A DNA stretch of 64,000 nucleotides from Agathobacter sp. (lineage in GTDB: Bacteria > Bacillota > Clostridia > Lachnospirales > Lachnospiraceae), in the NCBI GenBank assembly GCA_017409825.1, contig JAFQRZ010000002.1, positions 1-64,000 on the forward strand, in the 5' to 3' direction. Made by a program: the position numbers and the translations under genes. This document shows positions 40,698 to 49,509 of this stretch, one piece after another. A model generated the notes under the pieces. That model did no database searches and was not told the origin of the DNA. It saw nothing but the letters and a program-made list of their open reading frames with translations. How positions within the stretch are numbered: position 1 is the first letter of the stretch; each line of letters opens with the position of its first letter.

Positions 40698-42875
40698 TTA
40701 TTCTGCTACAAATACAATTGTTGTTCTTGCTGGAACACGAATCGTATTTGGTCCGAATTTTTCTGTCATATAGTCGAAATCTGCATTATCGCTATATTCA
40801 CAGTTTGTATTTACTTTTACTTTCCATTCCATACTGTTCGTTAGGGATGGCAGCTGCAATGTAAGCGGTTCCCAGTAGGAATTCATACAGTAAAATACTA
40901 AATCGTCCTTTGTATCCTCTTCGTTTCGGCCTGCAAACATGATACCAATCATGTGTGTATTGTATTCTGTCACACTATTGTATGGATAACCATTGTGTAC
41001 ACTAATTGGTGGCAACTGACAAACTGCACCTTTCGTCTGCTTGCGAAGAATTGGATGATCCTTTCTGAACTGAATCATATATCTTACAAAATCATGAATT
41101 TCTTTGTACTCCTCTAGTCGATTCCAGTCCAGCCATGAAATGATATTGTCCTGACAATAAGCATTATTATTTCCATATTGAGTATTACAGAACTCATCGC
41201 CGGCAAAGAACATTGCTGCACCACGGCTACATAAAAGAGCTGCAAAAGCATTTTTTACCAGACGTCGGCGAAGATTATTGATGACTGGGTCATCGGTTTC
41301 TCCTTCATGCCCACAATTCCAGCTTCTACCATTATTATCACCGTCGGTATTATCCCAACCATTCATTTCATTGTGCTTTTCATTGTACGAATACAAATCA
41401 TACATAGTAAAACCATCATGGCAGGTAATAAAGTTGATGGAGGCTCCATGACCTCTTCCTTCTGGACTATATAAGTCTCTTGAACCAGTGATACGTGTAA
41501 TCGCAGCACCTGCTGCACCATTATCTCCTTTCAAGAAGCCTCTCATATCATCACGATATTTACCATTCCATTCTGCCCATCGGTTCCATGATGGGAAGCT
41601 TCCTACCTGATATAAACCACCCGCATCCCATGCTTCCGCAATTAACTTCGTTTTGCTTAATGAAGAATCAAATGCAAGTGTTTCCAAAATTGGTGGATTC
41701 GCCATAGGTGCACCATTTTGGTCACGTCCCAAAATAGAGGCAAGGTCAAAACGGAAACCATCTACTCGATACTCTGTTACCCAATGACGAAGACAGTCTA
41801 AAATGAAGTTTCGCACAATTGGGTGGTTACAATTCATTACATTGCCACAACCACTAAAGTTATAATACTTTCCATCTGGAGTAAGCATGTAATAAATATT
41901 ATTATCAATTCCTTTGAATGAGAAGCATGGACCGGCTTCATTTCCTTCTGCCGTGTGGTTAAATACAACGTCCAGAATAACCTCGATTCCATTCTTTTTC
42001 AAATCGTAAATTAGTCGTTTCAATTCTTTTCCTTCTACGTTATGCTCTTCACTAGAAGCATATCCGGTATTCGGTGCAAAGAAAGAAACTGTATTATAGC
42101 CCCAGTAGTTATAAAGCTGCACGCCATCCACTACACGGGCACTTTCCATTTCGTCAAACTCGAAAATAGGCATAAGTTCAACGGCATTAATACCTAAATC
42201 TTTTAAGTAAGGAATCTTTTCTCTCAATCCCTGGAAGGTACCTTTCGCATCCACCTTTGAGGAATTATCCTTTGTATATCCACGTACATGGGTTTCATAA
42301 ATCACCAAATCTTCAATCGGAATATTCAACTGACCGACCTCTCCCCAGTCGAACTCACTCTTTACAACACGGGCATGATATTCGAAATCTTTGCCATCCT
42401 TTGGTTTTTCGCCCCAATGACGTTGCCCTGTTACTGCTCTGGCGTATGGATCTAAAATAACATTTTCTTTGTTAAAAGAGATGCCTTTTTCTGGCTTGTT
42501 TGGCCCATCAAAACGATATGCATACTCAAAATCCTGAATTTTAATATCATATACCAGAATCGAATAGGTATCTCCAATTCGGTACGACTCCGGAATCGGA
42601 ATGATTACCTTAGGTTCTTTTCCATGTGGTTCATATAATAACAGTTCTGCACTCGTTGCCCCATGAGAACTAACCGTAAAACTTACGCCATTTTTCGTTT
42701 CAAAGGCACCTTTCATACGATAAAATCCCGGTCTTACCAAATATCCATTGATTTCCTGCAATGGACAAAGAACTGCGCCCTGCAAACCATCGGATTCTCC
42801 CAGCTGCTTTTTGCTAGTAATCTCGCTGCTATTTATATTCACTTTTTCCGGTTTATTATTAATTCGCCATTTCAT
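40698..42875 (-). CDS. glgX: glycogen debranching enzyme GlgX / isoamylase
   Basis: A 725-residue GH13 enzyme that cleaves alpha-1,6 branches of glycogen or similar glucans. An N-terminal CBM48 domain (about 45-150) precedes the barrel. Catalytic regions: DVVFNHTAEGN, DGFRFDLASILGR with the nucleophile Asp, IAEAWDAGG with the acid-base Glu, and FITCHDGFTM with the transition-state Asp. Length fits GlgX. No other glycogen genes are near. GAAGGAAAT lies before the ATG. Confidence 0.93.
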   Translation of the reverse strand: MKWRINNKPEKVNINSSEITSKKQLGESDGLQGAVLCPLQEINGYLVRPGFYRMKGAFETKNGVSFTVSSHGATSAELLLYEPHGKEPKVIIPIPESYRIGDTYSILVYDIKIQDFEYAYRFDGPNKPEKGISFNKENVILDPYARAVTGQRHWGEKPKDGKDFEYHARVVKSEFDWGEVGQLNIPIEDLVIYETHVRGYTKDNSSKVDAKGTFQGLREKIPYLKDLGINAVELMPIFEFDEMESARVVDGVQLYNYWGYNTVSFFAPNTGYASSEEHNVEGKELKRLIYDLKKNGIEVILDVVFNHTAEGNEAGPCFSFKGIDNNIYYMLTPDGKYYNFSGCGNVMNCNHPIVRNFILDCLRHWVTEYRVDGFRFDLASILGRDQNGAPMANPPILETLAFDSSLSKTKLIAEAWDAGGLYQVGSFPSWNRWAEWNGKYRDDMRGFLKGDNGAAGAAITRITGSRDLYSPEGRGHGASINFITCHDGFTMYDLYSYNEKHNEMNGWDNTDGDNNGRSWNCGHEGETDDPVINNLRRRLVKNAFAALLCSRGAAMFFAGDEFCNTQYGNNNAYCQDNIISWLDWNRLEEYKEIHDFVRYMIQFRKDHPILRKQTKGAVCQLPPISVHNGYPYNSVTEYNTHMIGIMFAGRNEEDTKDDLVFYCMNSYWEPLTLQLPSLTNSMEWKVKVNTNCEYSDNADFDYMTEKFGPNTIRVPARTTIVFVAE

Positions 42876-42911
42876 CTATATCTAATTTCCTTCAAGTCTT
42901 TATTTTCTAGT

Positions 42912-44045
42912 CTATTCTGCAGTCTTAATTAATAGATTTCCCTGCTCATCAAAATATACGCCACCATACGGAGCTGAATACACATTCAAGTTATTAATAA
43001 TTACGCTTGCCTGTTCCTCATTTGCGATGATTGGCTGGAAATTATTATAGTTGTTATATCCACTCACTCTGGCTGGTATCATCTTTGCTGTAATATCACT
43101 CTGGAGCTCTCCATCTACAAAGGTAAACGTCTGCTGATATACCGCAGTATCTTTGATACTTGGATTACGATTCGCTCCAAATGAGAAATTTGCAAGGCTA
43201 TAGCAGATAATCTTTCCTTTGTATTGCTCTACTCCCTGTAAACAATGAGAATGATTTCCAATAATTAAATCTGCGCCTGCATCAATGAGGTCATGCCCCC
43301 ATTTTCTCTGATAGTCATTGGCATAATTATCACCCTCTGTTCCCCAATGGCAAGCAACAATCACCAAATCTGCACCATTCTCTTTTGCTGACTGTATACC
43401 ACTCACCAAATATTTCTCATTTACGCCTCCAGAACTTGCGATAATACTTGCGGATACAATGGCCACTTTTACGCCTTCATCCGTGGTATAATAACCAACA
43501 ATATCATTATAGGCATAAGTTAAATTCGCTTCCTGCAAAGCACTTATCGTATCCTCTAATCCTTTTTTTCCATAATCGTAGGTATGATTATTTCCCAAAG
43601 AACAAGCCTCTACCGAACTGCTGGTCATAATACCTGTATATTTCTGAGGCCCTTTGATATTAAATTCTTTTTCCACAATATCCATTGAGTCTGTTAAAGA
43701 AGCTTCCAGATTAATCAGTGTTAAATCATCATTTTCAAAAATCTCTTTGAATTTTTCAAAGAAATAAGCTTCTCCATTGCTATCATAGTAACTGTGAAAA
43801 GAGCCTTGATAGCCATGCGTTTCTAACACACCCAAAGCACAGTCGCCTGTTGCAGTAATAGTAACCGTCGTTACAACCGGTTCCGGCTCTTTCTCGGTTT
43901 CTTCCATGCTTTGTGAATCATCTTCTGTCCCTACCTGTGCATTCTGTTCTACATCAGGTTCTGTTTCTCCACCAGCTTTACCACACCCTACTAACATAAA
44001 TGCTATAAGTAATAAAGCGATTCCCTTATAAAGATTTTTTCTCAT
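42912..44045 (-). CDS. CapA-family lipoprotein
   Basis: A 377-residue PGA_cap/CapA-like metallophosphatase-fold protein. The signal peptide ends in the lipobox LVGC near residue 21, and an acidic linker follows. Conserved blocks are ATGDCALG, INLEASLTDS, LGNNHTYDYG, VIVACHWGTEGDNY and IIGNHSHCLQGVE. Its role may lie in surface polymer handling, but no capsule genes are adjacent. GAGGAG precedes the ATG. It follows the methyltransferase on the same strand by 16 bp. Confidence 0.9.
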   Translation of the reverse strand: MRKNLYKGIALLLIAFMLVGCGKAGGETEPDVEQNAQVGTEDDSQSMEETEKEPEPVVTTVTITATGDCALGVLETHGYQGSFHSYYDSNGEAYFFEKFKEIFENDDLTLINLEASLTDSMDIVEKEFNIKGPQKYTGIMTSSSVEACSLGNNHTYDYGKKGLEDTISALQEANLTYAYNDIVGYYTTDEGVKVAIVSASIIASSGGVNEKYLVSGIQSAKENGADLVIVACHWGTEGDNYANDYQRKWGHDLIDAGADLIIGNHSHCLQGVEQYKGKIICYSLANFSFGANRNPSIKDTAVYQQTFTFVDGELQSDITAKMIPARVSGYNNYNNFQPIIANEEQASVIINNLNVYSAPYGGVYFDEQGNLLIKTAE

Positions 44046-44061
44046 AAGTTTCTCCTCATCT

Positions 44062-44850
44062 TTATTTTTGTAATATATCTACTAAATGTCCACTTGCGCC
44101 TAACAAATCCGCTCTCTCACAAGTAGCCAAATGGTACTGAATAAAATACTGGAATTCTTCTTCAGTCAAAGCATTTAAATATGGACGAATATAATTTGCC
44201 GCTCCATCTGCTGCAATAATCTCCAATCGTTCTAAGCCAACCTCTCGGTTTAACTCTGCAATGTCTTCTGTACGCACAAAGCTATATAACTCATTCGCTT
44301 TCTTGGTACAGTGGAAGCTTTCATCCAACATACCCGTTTCTACACCTTCTTTGATATGGCGTTCCTTGATGGCATACGTAATCACACTATATTCATTCAT
44401 AATATAAGCCACCAGAATTTTGCCACCTGGCTTCACAACACGCTTCGCCTCGGAAAGTGCTTTCCGCTTTTCTTCCTTCTCGTGTAGGTGGTACATCGGT
44501 CCAAACACGAGTACCACATCAACGCTATCATCCTCGAAACGTTTTAATTTCATCGCATTTCCCTGATAAGCTTTTACCGCGCTGCCTTTCGCTTTCAAAC
44601 GCGCCAAATTGTGCTTTACCAATTCCACGGCCGTCACATCATAGCCTTCTTCTGCCAGCGGCACGCTGTAACGCCCTGTCGCTGCTCCCACATCCAAAAT
44701 CTTAATTTCTGATTTCGGCATGGTCTGCTCAAGCTGTGCAAGATATTTGTGCAGATACTTCATGGAAGTGATAAACTCCACCTGTCCGTGTCTTGAATCC
44801 AAACGCTTCTCTTCATTAAATTTGTTGTAATACAATTCTAATTCTGTCAA
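44062..44850 (-). CDS. class I SAM-dependent methyltransferase
   Basis: A 262-residue Rossmann methyltransferase. The SAM motif I is ILDVGAATGRYSVPLAEEG, followed by VTAVELVKHNL and DDSVDVVLVFGPMYHL. The substrate is unknown. The start is TTG at 44850, supported by AAGGA six bases upstream and by its overlap with the stop of the diguanylate cyclase (TTGA), so translation is coupled. Confidence 0.88.
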   Translation of the reverse strand: MTELELYYNKFNEEKRLDSRHGQVEFITSMKYLHKYLAQLEQTMPKSEIKILDVGAATGRYSVPLAEEGYDVTAVELVKHNLARLKAKGSAVKAYQGNAMKLKRFEDDSVDVVLVFGPMYHLHEKEEKRKALSEAKRVVKPGGKILVAYIMNEYSVITYAIKERHIKEGVETGMLDESFHCTKKANELYSFVRTEDIAELNREVGLERLEIIAADGAANYIRPYLNALTEEEFQYFIQYHLATCERADLLGASGHLVDILQK

Positions 44851-46442
44851 TTTGATTCCTTAATTTCCTTTTTATTTCTATACATGGATAAGTCCGCACG
44901 ATGACGGATATCTTCAATCGTTTCGTCTAACTCTGCATCATAGCCTGCATAACCACATGCAATTCCAAATCCACTATCCGGATGATCTAAAAGATAATGA
45001 CGAATCGCAAGCTGCAATGCATCACGTTTTTTCGAAAACTGAGTTTCTGACACCCCTTTTGTAATAATACAAAATTCGTCTCCACCCATACGATATACTT
45101 TTCCCATACCAGAGAACACCTTTGTAATCATTGTTGCCGAGTCCGAAATATATTTATCGCCAGCTTTATGTCCCTTGGTATCATTACATTTCTTCAAATC
45201 ATTCAAATCGAACGTAATCAACTGCACGCCTGTTAAAGATGCCAATTCACTAATATCTTCGGAATATGCATTTCGATTGAAGCAGCCAGTCAGCATATCC
45301 TTCATTGCCATTTCCTTAAGCAACTCCATCTTCTGCTCTTCCTGTAATTTTTCGCGTGCCACACGTGTGGTTTCCAAGCCTAAAATAATGGCGTATATTA
45401 AGAAACCAACCTTCGCAATCTTTTCTGCCTTCATAACATTGATATAATATGAACTCATATCAATCACTGTCGTTATTACAAGAATTAAAAGTCCTACAAC
45501 GTTAATCGCAACCTTTTTGATATTTTTTCGCTCGATAATACCCTTGATAATGGCATACAGCAGATACACCAAAATCAAAACAATGCTTACCATCGTATAG
45601 TTCGCAGTTTGCTTTACTCCCGCAATTCCTGTCAAATGAAGCACCTGACATACAATGGTTTCCAAAACAATATATCCACTAATCAATTTATAAATGATTT
45701 TGTCTTCAACTTCTAAAAATTCTTTAAAGAAAAGAATCGCTGGTAAACACATCGTCATCAGACAGGTGAATGCAAGATATGAGAAAAATGCTCGATTCTC
45801 AAACAAAAACACGGCAAAGCGGGTCTCACCTACATTCCAAACCCCAAAAATAATCGCAAATAATCCTAAATACAAAACAGCTCTCTGCTGATTCGTTTTC
45901 CAAAAAACAATTAACCAGTACATCGACAAAGCAATACCGATTACCACAATGGCACCAGACATAATGATTTCTACTGCAGCACCACCAACAACATCACGAT
46001 AAATATTGTTCGTATTGCCCAACTCAAACTGTGGCACCTGTTTACTAAGCTCTGGATACACCTGCGAAACCGTAACCTCTACCTCCGTTACCTCCAAAGG
46101 AAGGGTTATCATATTCCACATCGCGCCTGGCGTGTGTCCAAATATAGAATCTGCACACTCTAACGAATATACCATTTCACCATCTATATGTACGAAAACC
46201 TCCTGATGGTTGGTATAAAACAAAAGTGTGTTATGATTCACATCTAAATCAAAAAAGCTTAAGTGATACACCTCGCTTCCTGCATCAATCTTTTCTACTT
46301 TATACGGCTGTATCTCCTGATTTTTCACCTCATAAGCTGGATTATACATATTATCAGAAGTTACATGAAAAGCAATTACACAAAGAACAGCAAATAAAAT
46401 CAAAAATGCTGAAGTCCATGTTTCCTTACGGAAAAATCTCAT
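44847..46442 (-). CDS. membrane diguanylate cyclase (GGDEF)
   Basis: A 531-residue protein that should make cyclic di-GMP. Layout: membrane segment about 13-29, extracytoplasmic beta-rich domain about 30-150, seven or eight membrane segments about 155-355, short coiled coil, then GGDEF domain (about 375-531) with DMLTGCFNRNAY and intact RMGGDEF. The RxxD inhibition site before GGDEF is not present (SGMGKVYRMGGDEF), so product feedback may be weak. The layout is like 7TM-DISM receptors. A -10 TATAAT is at 46485-46490. Confidence 0.9.
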   Translation of the reverse strand: MRFFRKETWTSAFLILFAVLCVIAFHVTSDNMYNPAYEVKNQEIQPYKVEKIDAGSEVYHLSFFDLDVNHNTLLFYTNHQEVFVHIDGEMVYSLECADSIFGHTPGAMWNMITLPLEVTEVEVTVSQVYPELSKQVPQFELGNTNNIYRDVVGGAAVEIIMSGAIVVIGIALSMYWLIVFWKTNQQRAVLYLGLFAIIFGVWNVGETRFAVFLFENRAFFSYLAFTCLMTMCLPAILFFKEFLEVEDKIIYKLISGYIVLETIVCQVLHLTGIAGVKQTANYTMVSIVLILVYLLYAIIKGIIERKNIKKVAINVVGLLILVITTVIDMSSYYINVMKAEKIAKVGFLIYAIILGLETTRVAREKLQEEQKMELLKEMAMKDMLTGCFNRNAYSEDISELASLTGVQLITFDLNDLKKCNDTKGHKAGDKYISDSATMITKVFSGMGKVYRMGGDEFCIITKGVSETQFSKKRDALQLAIRHYLLDHPDSGFGIACGYAGYDAELDETIEDIRHRADLSMYRNKKEIKESN

Positions 46443-46484
46443 ATTTTACCTCTTTTCTATCAGAACCCAAAATATACCAACTTT

Positions 46485-46490
46485 ATTATA
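46485..46490 (-). promoter_or_regulatory. candidate -10 of the diguanylate cyclase operon
   Basis: Minus strand TATAAT, 42 bp before the GGDEF gene start; the -35 (TTCCAT, 17 bp upstream) is weak. Confidence 0.35.
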
Positions 46491-46522
46491 GTATAAAATG
46501 AGATATAATGGAACGATAAAGA

Positions 46523-46551
46523 TTGTTTTTTTTGCAATACTTACTTATAAT
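46523..46551 (+). promoter_or_regulatory. promoter of pepF
   Basis: -35 TTGTTT (46523-46528), 17-bp spacer, -10 TATAAT (46546-46551), 36 bp before the ATG. AAAGGA lies between them and the start. Confidence 0.6.
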
Positions 46552-46587
46552 GGATAAATATTAGGAATTTAGAAAGGACATACAAAA

Positions 46588-48348
46588 ATGTACGACAAAT
46601 GGTCATTAGATGTACTCTATTCTGGCTTTGAAGACCCAAAATTCCAGAATGAGTTCGAACAATTGGATGAATTTGTAGAAAAATTCAAACACACAGCAGA
46701 AACGCTTGCTGAAAAAGAAGCAAGAGTTGCAACAAAAGAAGCACTTACATTAATTGAAGATTTTCAAAAGGTATTCTTCCGTCTCGTAAATTATTGTTCT
46801 CTTCGTCAGAACGCCAATACCAACGACAGCGAAAGTGTATCTTACCTTGGTAGAATGATTCAGAAGCAGAATGATATCACACCTTATTCAACCGCAATTG
46901 AGAAGTATCTCTCTACACTTCCAAATTTAGATGAAGTTATCGGTGATGATGAAATGCTTCAGGATTACTCTTACTATCTCCATGAACTTCAGAAATCTGC
47001 CAAATATCTTTTGAGCGAAGAGGTAGAAACCGCTCTTGGTGCAATGGATATGAGTGGCGGCAATGCATGGAGCGATTTACAGGGATATCTTACTTCTTCT
47101 GTGAAAGTAGACTACAAAGGTGAAACTACAACACTTTCTGCCATTCGTAATATGGCGTACGATGCAGATCCAGAAGTACGTAAGAGTGCTTATGAAGCAG
47201 AAATTGCAGCTTATGAAAAAATCAAGGATGCCATCTGTTTCTCCTTAAACAGCATCAAAATGCAGGACTTAACCGAATGCAAGCTACGTGGACATGCATC
47301 TCCATTGGATAAAGTATTATTCAATTCCAAAATGCAGCGTGCTACCCTAGATGCTTTATTAGAGGCCATGAAGGAATATATGCCAAACTTCCACAGCTAT
47401 TTACGTGCGAAAGCCGAAGCACTCGGTCACGAAAACGGACTCCCTTGGTATGACTTATTTGCACCAATGGGTAAGAGCGACAAGAAATATACTGTAGAAG
47501 AAGCAAAAGCTTACCTTATGAACATTTTCGAAAAGGAAAATCCACGCCTTGCAGAAATCGTTGACCGTGCATTTGAAGAAAACTGGATTGACTTCTTTCC
47601 TCGCGAAGGAAAAGTCGGCGGAGCCTTCTGTGCTGGTTTGGAATCCGAAAAAGAATTCCGTGTACTCACAAACTACGACGGTTCTATGAGTGATATCGTA
47701 ACGCTTGCACATGAATTAGGACATGGCTATCACGACTTTATGATTTTTGACAACAGACCTTTGAACACGAGCTACTCTATGCCGGTTGCAGAAACCGCAT
47801 CTACATTTAATGAAAACATCGTCGTAAACTACGCAATCAAACATGCAGCAAATGACGAAGAAAAGCTCGCTTTATTAGAGGGACAGCTCAGTGATGTAAC
47901 ACAGATTATCTGCGACATCTACTCTCGCTTCCTTTTCGAATCAAAGGTAGTCAACAACCGTTCTGAAAACTTTATGTTTGCAGACGAGCTTTGCAGCATT
48001 ATGTTAGACGCACAGAAAGAAGCGTATGGCGATGGCTTAGACCACGATGTCCTCCATCCATATATGTGGGTATGCAAAGGCCACTACTATAGCGCCGGCC
48101 TTGGCTTCTACAACTTCCCTTATGCATTCGGCGGCTTATTTGCGCGCGGGCTTTATGCAAAGTTCCAGCAGGAAGGACCAGCTTTCCTTGAAAAATACAA
48201 CTATATGTTAAAGGAAACTCCTGTAAGAAGCGTTGAAGATGTAGCTAAGATTTGTGACATCGACTTAACCAGCAAAGAGTTCTGGCTCATGAGTTTACAC
48301 TCATACGATGAAGCGATTGCTCAGTATAAAGAGTTAGTTAAAAAATAG
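46588..48348 (+). CDS. pepF: oligoendopeptidase F, M3 family
   Basis: A cytoplasmic zinc metallopeptidase that degrades oligopeptides. The 586-residue frame has the zinc motif TLAHELGHGYHDF (HExxH) near residue 375 and the third ligand in PVAETASTFNE. Length and layout match PepF/M3B peptidases. It stands alone with its own promoter and terminator. No signal peptide is seen. Confidence 0.95.
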   Translation: MYDKWSLDVLYSGFEDPKFQNEFEQLDEFVEKFKHTAETLAEKEARVATKEALTLIEDFQKVFFRLVNYCSLRQNANTNDSESVSYLGRMIQKQNDITPYSTAIEKYLSTLPNLDEVIGDDEMLQDYSYYLHELQKSAKYLLSEEVETALGAMDMSGGNAWSDLQGYLTSSVKVDYKGETTTLSAIRNMAYDADPEVRKSAYEAEIAAYEKIKDAICFSLNSIKMQDLTECKLRGHASPLDKVLFNSKMQRATLDALLEAMKEYMPNFHSYLRAKAEALGHENGLPWYDLFAPMGKSDKKYTVEEAKAYLMNIFEKENPRLAEIVDRAFEENWIDFFPREGKVGGAFCAGLESEKEFRVLTNYDGSMSDIVTLAHELGHGYHDFMIFDNRPLNTSYSMPVAETASTFNENIVVNYAIKHAANDEEKLALLEGQLSDVTQIICDIYSRFLFESKVVNNRSENFMFADELCSIMLDAQKEAYGDGLDHDVLHPYMWVCKGHYYSAGLGFYNFPYAFGGLFARGLYAKFQQEGPAFLEKYNYMLKETPVRSVEDVAKICDIDLTSKEFWLMSLHSYDEAIAQYKELVKK

Positions 48349-48361
48349 TGTTTTCTACGAA

Positions 48362-48388
48362 AAGGGCTCAGCAAAATGCTGAGCCCTT
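48362..48388. terminator. bidirectional terminator, pepF / DUF2804 gene
   Basis: A 12-bp stem AAGGGCTCAGCA / TGCTGAGCCCTT with AAA as the loop between convergent genes; T-rich on the minus strand (TTTTCG). Confidence 0.85.
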
Positions 48389-48395
48389 ACTTCAT

Positions 48396-49487
48396 TTAGA
48401 AGATGACGGATTTATCTTCACCCATCGCTGGGACATGTTTAAATTCGTACTTATTGCCTTCCTCATCGCGTACATATCCATTGAATTCACCAAAGACGAT
48501 AAAGTATTCAATATTAATTACTGGTAATGCATGCGTCACCATATCAAAGACCTGGAATAGGTCAAAGTCAAGATTTACCATATCATGTTCATCCTGAATA
48601 TGCCACCGCGCATGCCCGTCGAAATCAATGGTTGGCTTATCCTTGGTAAATCTGGCTGGTGGTAAAATACTAATTTCGTTTTCGAACCAAATCAGATTTT
48701 CATTATAGTCCTCTGGGTCCACAGTTTGATTTTCCGTCAGGTTTAATGCGAAGAAAATTTCTTTTCCATCCTTCATCATTTTTCCCATAAAGGTCGCCCA
48801 GTCATAATGCATTTCACGAGGATAGTAACCACGATGGTCATCAATAATTGCAGTACTATCATCGGTAGTTTCATAGGTTTTCCCATTAACCGTAACATAC
48901 CCCTTCGCCTGGAAGAAATCCTTTTGCGTATACAGTGGACGATGTCTTTCTTCTGGCTGCGCGAATGGAATCGATACTACACTTGGCTTGGAAAGACGTG
49001 TCAATTCAAAGCTATAATCAATCGTTCCATCTTTCCCTTCAAAAAAACCATCTACATCTGCTCTGCCATCTTGAAAATTGTTTACATAATGCACACGTAG
49101 TTTCTTACGCTGTGCATGCGTAACACTTCCATTGATTAAGTTTGGCGAAATCACAGCCTCATGTGCTGCCAGTTTTTCCTGCCAACGATATAATTTTCGC
49201 ATACGCTGGTCATAAAACAAGGTCAATGCAACACCAAACAATCCCATGTTACAAACTGCGGTCAGCATATAGCCTTCCTTCAAATGTACCTCTGTCGCTT
49301 CCCAAAGCGTCAGTCGAATTGGATTTAGGAAATCCGGTGCTTCGGTTGGATTTTTGATGCTCAAAAAATCCATCGTTTCAAATTCCTTATCAAATGTTCC
49401 GAATACACACTTTCCATCTTCAACCAAATGCTTCGGTGTTGGCACACTCCTACGTTTCTGTGAAATAAATTTACTAAACTCCCCCAT
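48396..49487 (-). CDS. DUF2804 domain protein
   Basis: A 363-residue protein that fits the DUF2804 family by length and by motifs such as IDDHRGYYPREMHYDWATF, followed by FFALNLTENQT. The family has no settled function; the strand-rich layout and lack of membrane segments suggest a lipid-binding or enzyme-like beta protein. The start at 49487 has GGGGG six bases before; ATG 49493 overlaps that site. It is the last gene of a five-gene operon. Confidence 0.82.
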   Translation of the reverse strand: MGEFSKFISQKRRSVPTPKHLVEDGKCVFGTFDKEFETMDFLSIKNPTEAPDFLNPIRLTLWEATEVHLKEGYMLTAVCNMGLFGVALTLFYDQRMRKLYRWQEKLAAHEAVISPNLINGSVTHAQRKKLRVHYVNNFQDGRADVDGFFEGKDGTIDYSFELTRLSKPSVVSIPFAQPEERHRPLYTQKDFFQAKGYVTVNGKTYETTDDSTAIIDDHRGYYPREMHYDWATFMGKMMKDGKEIFFALNLTENQTVDPEDYNENLIWFENEISILPPARFTKDKPTIDFDGHARWHIQDEHDMVNLDFDLFQVFDMVTHALPVINIEYFIVFGEFNGYVRDEEGNKYEFKHVPAMGEDKSVIF

Positions 49488-49509
49488 TTTCATCCCCCTT
49501 TTATAAATA

